This document shows positions 23,471 through 34,617 of a DNA stretch of 64,000 bases, piece by piece. The stretch lies in the NCBI GenBank assembly GCA_030998015.1, contig JARWMV010000238.1:434001-498000 (forward strand), written 5' to 3'. The notes under the pieces are model-generated. The model saw only the letters and a program-made list of their open reading frames with translations, made no database searches and was not told the DNA's origin. The DNA comes from Ceratorhiza oryzae-sativae (Eukaryota > Basidiomycota > Agaricomycetes > Cantharellales > Ceratobasidiaceae). The translations under genes and the position numbers were made by a program. Numbering within the stretch: the first letter of the stretch is position 1; the number at the start of each line of letters is the position of its first letter.

Positions 23471-26431
23471 ATGTCGCGTTTCTGGTCTGCTCCCGGCTCC
23501 GGTCTGCCGACGACGGTGCGTGCGCCGGTCCACCGCCGCAAGCCCTCGTCGACCGAAGATCTCTCTCATCGGACGGTCATACACATCTACTGGCCCTCGT
23601 CGCGTCTCGCTCAGGGCGCGATCGTCCTGTCCGCTTGCGCGTTTGTCTGGCTCGTCGCCCACGTCGCGAGCCCGCATGCTGCGTCGAGGTCCATAAGGGT
23701 GCCCGGGCCCGACTGGCTCTCCCAATCGATTCTGGACACTCTCGTCAAGTGCGAGAACGAGCTGCCGCTGCCGCCCCCCAACGCGCGCTCGTTTGTGTTC
23801 CCGACAGCCGAGTCGAATGCGGGCCTCGCGTCGACTTACCGGCCCTTGCACCTGGGAACGCACCAGCTGGCCAAGGTGCTCCCACAGAGATCTTCGCTTG
23901 GCTTGCCGCTGTCATGCTTAGAGGACACGGTCGCAAAGGGCGACCCATGCACCGCCCCAGACGCCCGCGCATCGTCCCCCCCGCTGCTCGATGTCGTGTG
24001 GACATGGGCAAACGGCTCGGACCCCTTGCATTACCGCGCGCGGCGCATAGCGGAAATGTCCGAAGTCAGATTCGTGGAACTGCCGCGAGGCGCAAGGAAG
24101 GTAGGGGCTGAGGAAAAGTTGTTTCGGTACGTCCTCGTTTTCGTTTGCCTTTTTTTTTTTTTCTCCCCCTCTCTCGTTCTTTTTGGCTTGGCCCCGATAT
24201 GCAGGGGTTTAGTCATCCCGTCTGTGTAAAGAGATTGCGACACGAGTCTGAGATTGATTGTTGACAGAGAACACGACGAGCTTCGCCATTCAATCCGCTC
24301 TGTGCAGGAGCACTTTGGCCGGTGGTCTAAGCGATACCACATCCTCGCCTCCGACTTTCCCTTTCCGACCTGCAATTCGACCACGAGCACACAACGCATA
24401 CGGCTTGGGCAGGTGCCACAGTGGCTCGACTTGGAACAAAAGTCATGGTCGGATGGCGGTGTTGGCCTCGACCTGGTCCATCACTCGGAGTTTATGAGTG
24501 ATTATAGACAGACAACGTTTAGTAGGTCAGTTCGCGATCTCCCGAGCGATGAGGTTTTTCTGGCTCCTCCGAGTAAACGCTCAATTTGGTTTTACTAGCT
24601 TGGGGATCGAGTCCCAGTTTGCAAATCTCAACGTCAGCAGTGTGTTGTAAGCTAAAGTTTGATTTAGATTTTTGCATTCAGTTACTGAATTCCAGTCCAT
24701 TTTCAGCATATACATGGTATGTTTTGACTACCTGCCTTGCGCCCGCCGTCCTGATCGCTCGATACCATCAGAATGATTATGTGTTCTTCATGGCGCCCTT
24801 GACAGCTTGGGACTTCTACACATATGGTTCGCTTTCCGCTGAAATCAAACCCACATACGCTCATTGTACCTGGCAGCCTATGGCCCCGTCCTACGCATGC
24901 AGTCTGACCTCATGGTTCCTCCCACAAACAGAGACACCCGAACAGCCCGTGGGGAGTGGCAGACGCTGCAGTACTCCAACAAACTTCTGGGTGAGCTCAA
25001 TCCATCAGAGATAAGTCGTACGACGTCACCAAAACGACTTCCCCGCGCATGCTAGGCGACCGCTTTGGGCAGCGCGATCGCCCGTACACGACCCACGAAG
25101 CCAAGACCCTTGTCAAATCGATGGTTGACGAGGTGACCATCACCTGGCATTCAGAACTACACCATACTGGTCAACAACGCTTTCGCCTCAACCCCGACTC
25201 CAAGGACGCATACCTGCCCTTCCTGACCAACCATTGGATAGTCGAGCGACACCGCGAGGCCTTGCTTTGGTCTTGGGTCGTCGCGAGAATTGGAGGTGAT
25301 GACGATGAGTGGGGCCCCGCACAATCCGACCAGGCATGGCGTGAGCTAGGTGGGGCACCCAAGAACGATTCGGTAGATGTACGGAGGGCTGCTCGGACAA
25401 CTCTATACGAGAATCGAGTGATGAGCACGCTCGAAAGTACTGGCGACACCACGATAGGAAGAAGCCGATATGCGTATGTGTCCCGTGATGGCTATCCTTA
25501 CGTGCGTTTTTGTGTTCTCGTTCTTTGGCTTCGCAGATTCGCCCGTTCTGACTACCACGTTATCGACCTTAGACCTCACTAGGAAGGTTTGGATGGAAAA
25601 GCTGGCCCGTTTTTCAGCCTTCGCAGAACCAAGACCAACCTGGGATGTACTCGGACCCCGCTGCTCGTTGCACCATCAGCCGTTCAGAATGTCTCGGCGT
25701 GCACAATTCTCGCATTCGAGGTGCGAGCGGCGTGTTCGAGAGGATAGCGTTTGACGTCTCGCGCTGCGGCGACTGCAGTAAGTATATTGCTACCCTAGCC
25801 TTCTTCGATTCTCTTGTACGTACTAACGTGGGGGTCTATCTATAGTCATTACCGCCTTGGTCGCGGCTAGCGGACCTTCGGGCTTCTCAGCATTCTTGCC
25901 TGAAAAGGACCGCAAGTGGACACGATGGAAAGCGCAGGTCGGACCTTCCGAGACGGTTGCCCCGCATCTGCCGCTTGTCGCGGACTATCGTGTGGCCAAC
26001 TTTACCCTCGCATCTGTATTGGCGGTGTCAAAGAATGCAAATGAAAGTGTGCGTGATTGGGCGATGGAATTGATCGCGCGGTACCGGTTTACAATCGGTG
26101 GGTGGCTTGTCCGCATGGGTGGCGTATAGCACTGACACTTTACTGTTCAGCAATCACGCCTTCGCATTTTGCTATGCCGCGGTGAGTATAGTATAAACGA
26201 TTACAGTAATCATCTAACCATACTTTGTCCAGCAACGCCAACGCCATGAAAGCACTCTTCAATCGGCTGGAAGAGAAGATCCACCCCGATGATACGATTC
26301 AATCCATCGCGATGCTCTGTCTAAACGATGATATCGTTTTCCAACCTGCTGTCGCAGACAAAACTATGAGAGAATGGGAAGCCGAAAGTTTCCGCACAAG
26401 GCCGCTTGGGAGGTTTGATCCTATAGACTAG
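23471..26431 (+). CDS. Stealth-family sugar-phosphate transferase (Xpt1-like)
   Basis: Type II membrane protein, probably in the Golgi. Homologues of this family transfer sugar-1-phosphate (xylosylphosphotransferase Xpt1 of Cryptococcus, animal GlcNAc-phosphotransferase, bacterial capsule enzymes). The N-terminal anchor is GAIVLSACAFVWLVAHVA, about residues 46-63. CR1 is seen as DVVWTWANGSDPLHYRARR near 23990-24050. CR2 includes DELRHSIRSVQEHFGRWSKR near 24270-24330 and SLGIESQFANLNVSSVF, then IYMNDYVFFMAPLTAWDF near 24707-24820. CR3 reads FGQRDRPYTTHEAKTLVKSM near 25065-25125; CR4 includes NANAMKALFNRLEEK near 26230-26275. Several introns; one exon (24707-24716) is only 10 nt, and phases on both sides fit. 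The second Asp of the usual NDD is Tyr here. Stop TAG at 26429-26431. The substrate cannot be read from sequence. Confidence 0.85.
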
Positions 26432-27059
26432 ATGGACTGAAATGAATTCAGTGTGCATTATTGGGATAAGCTTTTGCGGAGTTGCTGGATTATGCTTCTC
26501 TGCTTTTTGTTTGTAATTTCCGTCCGTTACTTTGGATTCGAATTTCTGATCGGTGGTTATGTATTGCTTTGGTTGCGTAACGGCTCTCGATCACTGTGGT
26601 GGCGTCCCTCTGCTGCACATACCCGCGTACTACTCGACTTCGGTCTGTCAAAACGGGCGTGTGTGTTTGATCGAATGAAGCCCAGGCCACTTGGTGGCGA
26701 GGTCTTTTCCCATGACAGGTTCCCTCGCTTGCTAACGACATGTCTGCTAAGCAAGCTGCCGAGAGGCTCGACTCTTGTCTATCGACATTCCCTACAACCT
26801 TTTTTGACAGTTTGGAACATGCCACAAGTGATTTATGCGAGACTAGACCTGTTGAAAGTCGACCCTATCTTCCTCTGAGGCTTGAGACGTCAACTGCTGT
26901 GTCACCGCACCCGGTAATACGTGGATGCACCAGAGGCTCATCATCCTTCTCCTCGTGGTGTTGCCGACAACCGCAACAGACTACAAGGTACTTTGGGCCA
27001 GGGCGCCCCTTAACGGACAGTGCACTTCCCCGATATCATACTACGGCTAGCACAACCGG
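26432..27059. other. Intergenic region with a small signal-peptide-like ORF
   Basis: Holds the 3' flank of the Stealth gene and the pirin promoter. A 41-codon ATG frame at 26925-27050 starts MHQRLIILLLVVLPTTATDY and stops nine bases before the pirin ATG. Another ATG frame begins at 26740 (MSAKQAAERLDSCLSTFPTT) and overlaps it in a different frame. Neither has a known domain. They could be upstream ORFs in a long 5' leader or chance frames. Confidence 0.35.
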
Positions 27060-28439
27060 ATGGCCCACGCAAGCAGGATTATACGACGATTAAGCCAGGC
27101 ACGGGGCCGCGCAGACCTTGCACGTCGTGGCGAGTTCCCAGGCTATTCACAGCAGCCCTAGACGGCCTTTTTTCCGTATTGCAGGGCTTCTTCAAGACAT
27201 TCTATACATTCTCCTTCTCAGAGTAAGTGCTACTGCTGAAGTCAACGATATGAGCAAATCAGCGTCAACTTGACAGATATTATGATGCTGATTATCAGCA
27301 GTTTGGTGCGCTTCGCGCTATCAACGAAGACCGTCTGTCGGCGCGAGATAAGCTGAAGATGCATTCGCACAAGGAAATGGAGATATTTTCGTTAGTCATC
27401 CTGAATTTCTCTCGTTATGCTCGGACTGATACGCGGGCGTGGGACTCGCGGATGCCAGCTACATCTCTTCGGGACAACTCACTCAGTGCGATCTGCTTTC
27501 GTTCTTGGTTAGTGCCGTACTTTGAATAGGGTCATTTTTTTTTTCAGTGAGGACTCTATGAAAAACGTGGAAACGATCAGAGCGGGAGACATCCAAATGA
27601 CTTGCGCGGGGACCGGCATCAAACACAGCGAATTCAACTCGGACAAAATCAAGGCATGCGCCGGTGGTTTCAAAGGTTAATACTTGGTCAGCTGATAGCC
27701 TGTGCTAGGATTGCCACTTCTTACAGATTTGGGTAAGCGATATGACAGGGCTGAGCCGGATGAGCCACTCAACACACTTTCTCGATTTTCTCCTAGGCAC
27801 TACCCCACACACCGGGGCTGATACCAAGATACTATACTAGGTATCCCCCGCATACATATTACCAGCACCTGTCGCTCGGCCCTGCTAATTGCGTGGTAAT
27901 CTCATTCAAGGTCTTTCGGTACTCAAGAGAAGCGAGATAGGCTGAAGTTGGTGCGTTTTATCGAGACTGTATCTTCACTCCGGACCTGGCGGCTCATTAT
28001 CACCTGTGGCGCACCGAAAAGGTTGTTGCGCCGATTGGTACCAAGGGTGTAGTTGACGAACGCGATGGAAAAGGGCCGACGCCGGTGCGCAACAATCCCA
28101 CCCACCTAAAACTCGTGTCGTTGCCAAATCTGGTTTTGGACATAGATCCATTCGCATCTGGCCCTGTGGGCGACAATCATATCGCGGAACAAGGCGCTTT
28201 CACATCCGTATACGCTAGATGCTTGGCCAGGGTGCTCTGCGCGGAATGTGTACGTGCACGTTGCTCAGACCTCGGGATATAATCCCGGAGAAGCTACTGG
28301 TGCGACCATTCTATTGAATGGGCACGCCAAACTTCAGGAAGGCGATGGTGCATTCATCCACGTTGCTAACGGGGATCCCACACTGGATATTTCGAATGTT
28401 GGAGACCGCGACGCAGAGGTTCTCGTCTTTGATTTGTAG
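27060..28439 (+). CDS. Pirin-family bicupin protein
   Basis: Iron-binding double-cupin protein; relatives act as quercetin 2,3-dioxygenases or redox-sensitive nuclear cofactors. Ten exons rebuild a full protein of 263 residues: 27060-27119, 27185-27222, 27277-27390, 27459-27485, 27548-27653, 27709-27732, 27797-27840, 27911-27950, 28022-28114, 28194-28439. Key joins are RADL/GFFKTFYTFSFSE, YYDADYQQFGALRAINEDR, MHSHKEMEIFSYISSGQLTH, EDSMKNVETIRAGDIQMTCA, GTGIKHSEFNSDKIK/DCHFLQIW, ALPHTPGLIPRYYTR, VVAPIGTKGVVDERDGKGPT, then VYVHVAQTSGYNPGEATGAT to AEVLVFDL. Metal-ligand His residues sit in HSHKE and GIKHSE. Introns 1 and 5 need GC donors; without them the gene looks frameshifted. An in-frame TAG just before 27060 fixes the start. 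The ninth intron is the least certain. Confidence 0.85.
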
Positions 28440-28551
28440 CACCTCGACTGGTTCCGTTTAACCTTTCAGAATGAATGTGACCGACAACATACTTCGATCC
28501 GTGAGAATGAGCACGTGATACCAAGGTTTACGAATTTCGATTCGGGGTTTA

Positions 28552-30195
28552 TTGATGTCGAGGCTTCGTCTACGCTACCACACCATCTCTCACATCCGGG
28601 ACCCTCTAGGATTTCTGGAAATGTTGATTGAACAGCGTCACCATATGTCGTCCTCATCTACATACCGGCTACTGAAAATCGAGCTAAATATTTGCCACTC
28701 GTTCGAAATTACCAGCTCCACTTTCAGCCTAACGAGCCTGCCAGACTTGACTTCTGATTTGCTAAGAGACGCCGACTTTGATGCAATGCTCGAACTAGAA
28801 ATATCGTGTGAACTCGGTTGTGTTGCAGTCTCCGCCGACCAACTTGCACAATTCTTCTTTGTATTTGGGACCCTCGAGCGGCTTCGAGAGGTAAGTAAAA
28901 CAGTCACACGGCGAACCACGTTTATGACGTAGTCTCTGAGATCAATTATGCGGCGAGCGATATATCCAGGGTTGAAGAATTCAATGACGTCGACGTTCTC
29001 AAATGTAAGCTCATGGGAGAATTTGTGATGAGGCACTTGGCTCGACTAATGTGGCGAATACAGATCGTATGGTTATAGACCGCGGCCCGATCCCAAGAAC
29101 CAAGCCCTATATTTGCTTGCGAAAGACGAGTATAGAGTTCGCCCTGTCCAGCGCTATATACGAGCTTGCGCGTGAACTGAATGGTGTGGAGCTCCATTGA
29201 AACCACGCATACATCGGCTCATGGCAATCTCCCAGTACTTGATGTGTACGACACGCTAAAAATTAAACCACCGCTGCCGTTGCAGATCTGCTTCGATTCC
29301 CTTATTGGCCAATTATCTTGCCATTTAACCGAGTACGCCTTGCGCCCAACACTTTAACTTTTTTCTGGCTAATCCGGGGCCTGTAGGACGTTCCCTGCAC
29401 TATTTGGAGCCCACTCCACAGCCCTGCAGAAGAATAGCCAGTATCTTTCCTCCAGCCTGGATTCAATGGTTCGCATAATGGATACGAGCGGCAACGAAAA
29501 TCGTCGGGAGCGAGCCAATTTAGCTCGCCAAGTTTAGTCATTCCCCACGTTCTTCAAGGCATTGAGTCTTACTTAGATTGGGCGGCGCAGCGTCTCGCGT
29601 GCAACGCGGCACCTCAACCGGGGTTCCGTTCGGGCCATGTGGCCATGTATATCTCGGGGCTAAGCGGCGACGATCCAGGTTCGAATATCGAAAATATTAT
29701 GCCGCCGACGTTGCGGTGGGACGACTTGAGCCGGTGCGTTACCCGACGCATGTACTGGGCTCGTATGAATAATTTGCCGCAAGTAATTTACATGGACGCC
29801 ATTCTTGATGAGAAAAGACTATTGATTGCGCGTTTCTTGAATAGGCAAAGCGAAGTCCGGCCACAACCCCGAATCCCGAGGAGCTCATTGAAATATCCGA
29901 TATCACGCCTGATACTACCATGGATAGCTATGAGATCGTTGAAAGTACCGACTTCTCCGAGGATTTCAACCCAAACTCTGGGACTTGTAGGAACGATTCT
30001 AATGCAAACGCGTGTCGGCCGTCAAACTCCGTTGGCGGCGTTCTCAACTTGGATTTCCCCCCTGCGTTGCCTTCCCTACTGCATTATCACGCTCAACAAC
30101 CAATGGGCGGGAGGAATATCTCTGGCTGGTTAAATTTCGACTTGGGATGTCACGGGGAAATTGAGATCATCGACTTTGGGGATGGCCATTTATAG
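28552..30195 (+). CDS. Unrecognised coding region, possibly decayed
   Basis: Several plus-strand frames look coding but I cannot place them in a known family. A first block (about 28555-28890) encodes HIRDPLGFLEMLIEQRHHMS through FSLTSLPDLTSDLLRDADFD to QLAQFFFVFGTLERLRE, with a GTAAGT donor after it; the style resembles leucine-rich F-box-like proteins common in Agaricomycetes. Further blocks read SEINYAASDISRVEEFNDVD near 28930-28995 and GHVAMYISGLSGDDPGSNIE near 29635-29695. A last frame, TPNPEELIEISDITPDTTMD to the stop at 30193-30195, follows. I could not join all blocks in one consistent frame, and no sure start codon is visible. It may be one fast-evolving gene, two small genes, or a pseudogene. 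The ends given are approximate. Confidence 0.3.
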
Positions 30196-30290
30196 TTAAA
30201 TTCCTGGTCCACTGAATGGGTATAGGATGGGTGGAGGTGCATACATGTGGGTTATTATAGACTAGTACCAGGATAGAAACCATGGTTGGA

Positions 30291-32066
30291 TCAAGGTATG
30301 CTTGCGGGGGCAACGCTTGCGAAACAGGATGTCCAGTTCCCTCCAGCCTGAGCAAACGCTTGGCTTTCCACGAACCCACCAAGTGTGCATATGCCGAATT
30401 CTGCTCCTAGTGTTCCACATGAAGGGTGGTTTAGTGAAATAACAGCGTCATTGACGAGGATCCGAACGTAGTCGCCACCCTTTAGTGCGGCTCCCCTTGG
30501 CAGGCATGTCAGTTTCTCGACCACAGTGGATCCGCCAAAAGGGACAAGCTTGGAAACGTAAAATTGTCGGCTGGGTGAGATAGGTCCGGCCGTGGTAAGG
30601 GGATCATCTCTGAGAAAGCCTGTTGCAGAAAGAATCATCGCAATGTTGTTGTCGCTGGAAAAATCAGCAAACTGAGAGCTGTTTCAGTGCTTGGAATGTG
30701 GATATAGTGAGTAAGAGCGTACAATTTTGGGGGCTGAAGGGCCTATTGGGAATGTAGCGGGGTTGGCATCCAAGGTACTGTTGGTGGTGGTATTGTCGTG
30801 GACGGGAGTATTCGTGAGGCGCGCCAATAGCTCGTTTACCCAACCGGCTCCTTCAGACCGAGCATAGGCTGAACCATAGGATTTGGAATAATATTTCTAA
30901 TCGTGACGGGTTTGCAACCGACTTATTAGGCGACAGAACACACTATACCTCTAAATCTACCGAGTATTCATAACTTTTGAACTCGCTCTTGCTGAAAACG
31001 TTGCACCATGGACTTGCTGTTCCGTTTTTTGCGGCCGTATCGAAGCCGCACAGGCTCATGAGGCTCACAGTGTCGTTGTTGTTCAAGTTTGCGCCCGGAA
31101 GGAGTGTATTAAGGCGTTGCGTGATAGGCGGCGCGAAAACCGATATCCACTTTTGGCTTGCGATATCGCCAGGTGCAGGATCCAAGGCTTCAGCAGCGTC
31201 GCACGTTTCTATAGCCAAGGTGTTATTGGCTGTCTTTAGATGATTATAGGATAGTTGTTTTTCAAGCGGATGCAGTAGATGCTCACCGAAATGGCAATAT
31301 CTGGCTGTGGTAGACTGTCAATTGGTACATCAAAGGGTCCACCCTCAAAGCCTTGCCGCCACCACCGAGAAGACTCGAGGATACGTTGTTTTGATGCCGT
31401 ACGAATGAACTTGGAAGTACCGAGCCCAGCATATCTTTTGGCGATGATTTGGCCAGAAACATAAGACCTCAAGTAGGGCTGAGTCAGGGGAGGGGGGGAT
31501 CGGTGAAGCACGTATTGACTTACTGGTTACGGCCAAACCAAACGAGTTGGTCGGCAGTGTAGGTATAATCAAAAGTGGATACAAACTTGAGGGCAGGGTG
31601 TGTAATGTTTTGAGTAGCCCTGATTTTCGCAAGGGCAGCAGTAATCGCGATACCCGAGTCTTTTGTTGGGTATCTGGCCCCGTGACGCTGTAACTGTTTC
31701 GCACCCGCGAGGTGGCCCGTTATGAGGGTGGCTATACATAAAAATGAGTTTCTACTCACAACATTGATCATGGTGACATCACATCCATTAGGGACTTTGG
31801 CGGAGATACGACTGGGCACCACATAGCGAGCGGAATATGCTCCTAGCTGTGTGGGCTCGTTGATCAGGGCGCAGGAGCCTGGATAGGTTGAGACCTACGT
31901 TGTTTGCAATCTCCGGATCAAGCCCGTAACTGGGCAGACTTGGCAACTGTTCATGCGATCCAATTGTAACCGGATCATAAACGGTCCTGGACTCTTGAGG
32001 GCTAGACCGGACATATGCTGCTGCTGACAAGAGGCTTGCTACAACCAGAGTGCCAACGAGTCCCAT
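30291..32066 (-). CDS. Secreted histidine acid phosphatase (phytase type), altered HD motif
   Basis: Extracellular phosphomonoesterase; relatives release phosphate from phytate. The start at 32066 gives a signal peptide (MGLVGTLVVASLLSAAAYVR). Spliced exons read IANN/LGAYSARYVVPSRISAKVPN and then LQRHGARYPTKDSG near 31660-31694, the RHGxRxP nucleophile motif. Next come TYTADQLVWFGRNQ, SYVSGQIIAKRYAGLGTSKF, and FDTAAKNGTASPWCNVFSKS with the conserved Cys. The C-terminal acid motif is normally HD (as in DFSHDN) but reads FADFSSDNN at 30645-30671, so the His is replaced by Ser while the Asp proton donor stays. Introns are about 50 bp; the one just before this motif (GTACGC donor, CTCTCAG acceptor) fits only this reading. 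TGA at 30291-30293. A second gene of the same family lies 0.77 kb upstream in the same orientation. Confidence 0.9.
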
Positions 32067-32831
32067 TTTATATCTGATTGGGTACCCTGCACTTGAAACC
32101 CAGTAAGCTCGAGCGAGGAGATGGGAATACTCAAGAACACCAGGTAGGATGGCAGGTTATATAGTGGTTGGGGGGGGGGCGGATAGTTACGCACAATCTG
32201 TCAATGGCAGACTTCCATACTCTTCGCCACATGGTCCTAATTCTTCCTCGCAGCGGATTGCGGGTTTCGAAGTCACTTGTGCGAGAAAATCCGGTTCCAG
32301 GTACCTGCCCATGAAAAATAATTCGTAAGATTGGATCGAGGAGGAGAAAGGCCAAAGTCGGGTGAGGTGGTGACGCAGCGTACTTAAAGAGGACACACGT
32401 GCGCAGGGGGCGTTGAGTAGAGATGTTTCAGCTGACTGGGCAGGGAATATGTAGAAGTCACAGAAACTCGTGGGTTACTTCAGCGCTTCCGTATAGCCAC
32501 CCCAGCAAGCCGAATATTGGCAAAGACACCAGGCAACATAGGCATAACCGGAGCTGCCATGGCTGCAGATATTGGGATTGGCTGGCTTGGCGTAGCGGCG
32601 TCGTTGTCAAGTCAATCACAGAACTCCAAGCGTTGGCGACAACGGCTTCAGTGAAATAGAGCATAGCCACCGATGCTTCTTTCGCTAGGAACGTGCGACT
32701 GCACGTGGGATGTGTCCTAAAAGTTGGACTTTGCAAATACACTCGGACCCGCAATAGCAAATTCTAGGGGATATTAGCTCCTATCCATTAGCTCATGTTA
32801 TATACAACCAAATATATCCTACAGCCAAAGT
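32067..32831. promoter_or_regulatory. Spacer between the two acid phosphatase genes
   Basis: Contains the promoter of the downstream phosphatase. CACGTG lies at 32396-32401, 330 bp before its ATG; this hexamer is the core site of Pho4/Nuc-1-type phosphate regulators, though here it is flanked as ACACGTGC. A run of ten G lies near 32171-32180. No gene seen. Confidence 0.45.
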
Positions 32832-34617
32832 TTAGATATTTGGGTTACCACATGTTGCGTTCCACTTGGCATCTCCCCAGTTGATAGCAGTACTCGCAGC
32901 GTTGGACTTGACAAACACGTCCAACGAGCATGTGCCAAGTTTCCGGTCAAGGCTGGTTTTAGCACAGGCAGGCAATGGGAAAGGTGAATCGTTCAGGACA
33001 AGCCTAATTTGGGGTCCTTGTGCACTTTGGATCATGCGTTAGCACAATATCATAGATGCGGTATGTTCTGCAACATACCTGGATGAGCAGGAGAACTTTT
33101 CGAAGACCATTTGGGTTCCAAAGGGAACCTGGTGAGTCGTACGCCACAATCGGTTGGGATTAGGGGTGGAGACATTAGGTGAAAGCGCGGGTTTGTCCCT
33201 GGTAATCTATTAGTGTCTATACGTGCAGAGATGCTCAAGACAACCTACTTGGCCAATCCGAGAGCGGTAAGTGTAAAGTCAGCGGTAGTATCGTGGCCAA
33301 ATGAAATGAGCGAATTCGATGATTTGGTAAAGCTTAGCGGGGGGTTAGGGATTGGCACGCGGTGGCAGGAATGAAATTACTCACACTTCGATGATCTTGT
33401 TGACAATAGTCGAGCCCAGCACAGCTCCCATGTTATTCGGGAGGCCGTAGCCGAATGCACCGAGCATCAGCAGGTCGAGTTCATACCTTTGGATTCGTAA
33501 GTGCACGAGTTTAAGCATGTAGCAACATACTTACTCGAAGCCCAGAATCTCCGGTTGACTAAACGCTCCGCACCAAGGCGACTTGTCGATCCCATAAGCG
33601 GCGGTATCGTACGCGCACGCGTAGAGAGCACCGTGTGTGTCAGCGTCAGTCAAGTTCGCTCCAGGAATCGCCTTGTTCAAGCGCTTAGTAATGGGTGGCA
33701 GGTAGTGAGCACCCCAAGCGATGGTCAACTAGAAGTGGAGTGGTGGTGAGATGACAGGGAAAACAATGATTAATGTGGGAAACGTACGTTGTTTCCATAG
33801 CCGTATTGCCACTGTGCGAGTTAGGGATTAGGGCTTGGTTTTGGAATGGTAGAAGCGCTCTCACACTTGGGCAGGTAAACGAGGGTGTAATGAAACTAGG
33901 TTACGGTAAGAGCCAGTAAGATGTAGTTGAAATCAGCCCGAGTTTGGTTCACCTGATAGTTTTGCTGTTTTCAGGAATGACGGTGAATGTAGAGATATTG
34001 GCCCAATTTCGCCCAAAATAGCCCTCTCGCCACCATTGAGCAGACTCCTCCACCCGGTCTTGGCCACCAACAAGAAGCTCGTTAATGGATATTTGGGGGT
34101 ACTTGAGCTTGAAGCTTTTACATGTCAGTTCCTTTGTTGGGTGTATCGCCAACCGGACCTACTCGACGCCATGATTAAAAAGCTGACGCCTTCCCGGTGG
34201 GGTCAAATCGTCGTGGCCCAAAGTGGTGTTGTATCCAGATTTCAAGAATGCGAGTTCGCTGGGCAGGTGGGCCTTTTGAATGAAAGAAGAGGCCGCCGCA
34301 AGCTTGGCAGAGAGACCTTGTATAAAAACAAGCTCGGAGGCGAGTGGGTACCGAGAGCCATGGCGTGCCATCTAAGCAGAAAACTATCAGTCAGAGCAAG
34401 AAGGGTATCGGGTGCAACATACGTAAAAGACTTGGTCCACTTTACAGTCCGAAGGAAGCGCCTCTTGAACACCCGGCGAGACAGGCGCCTTCTGGTAGGG
34501 AGACAAGTTCCCGAGATGCTGCAAAACCCATGAAGGAGACACGCTCGCTAGAGAGACAGAAGGCCCGAGGATGAGAGCAGAGACAAAAAGAGCGGTGCGA
34601 GACTGAACACCCAACAT
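32832..34617 (-). CDS. Secreted histidine acid phosphatase (phytase type), second copy
   Basis: Same enzyme class as the neighbouring gene but clearly diverged. The start at 34617 gives a secretion signal (MLGVQSRTALFVSALILGPS). Exon 1 ends DCKVDQVFY and joins the exon that begins MARHGSRYPLASELVF at 34371, the RHGxRxP motif. Downstream come DLTPPGRRQLFNHG, YDTAAYGIDKSPWCGAFSQP with the conserved Cys near 33545-33605, and WGAHYLPPITKRLNKAIPGA. The acid motif is intact: SFGHDTTADFTLTALGLAK, with HD at 33290-33295. The last exon reads CSLDVFVKSNAASTAINWGD and ends with TAA at 32832-32834. Eight or more short introns. Sequence divergence from the other copy suggests an old duplication rather than a recent one. 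It shares a 514-bp divergent promoter with PAT1. Confidence 0.9.

Noticed and set aside
27060..27660. Pirin gene as a pseudogene with two frameshifts
   Set aside because: Two GC-AG introns restore a single frame with all conserved blocks and a total length divisible by three.
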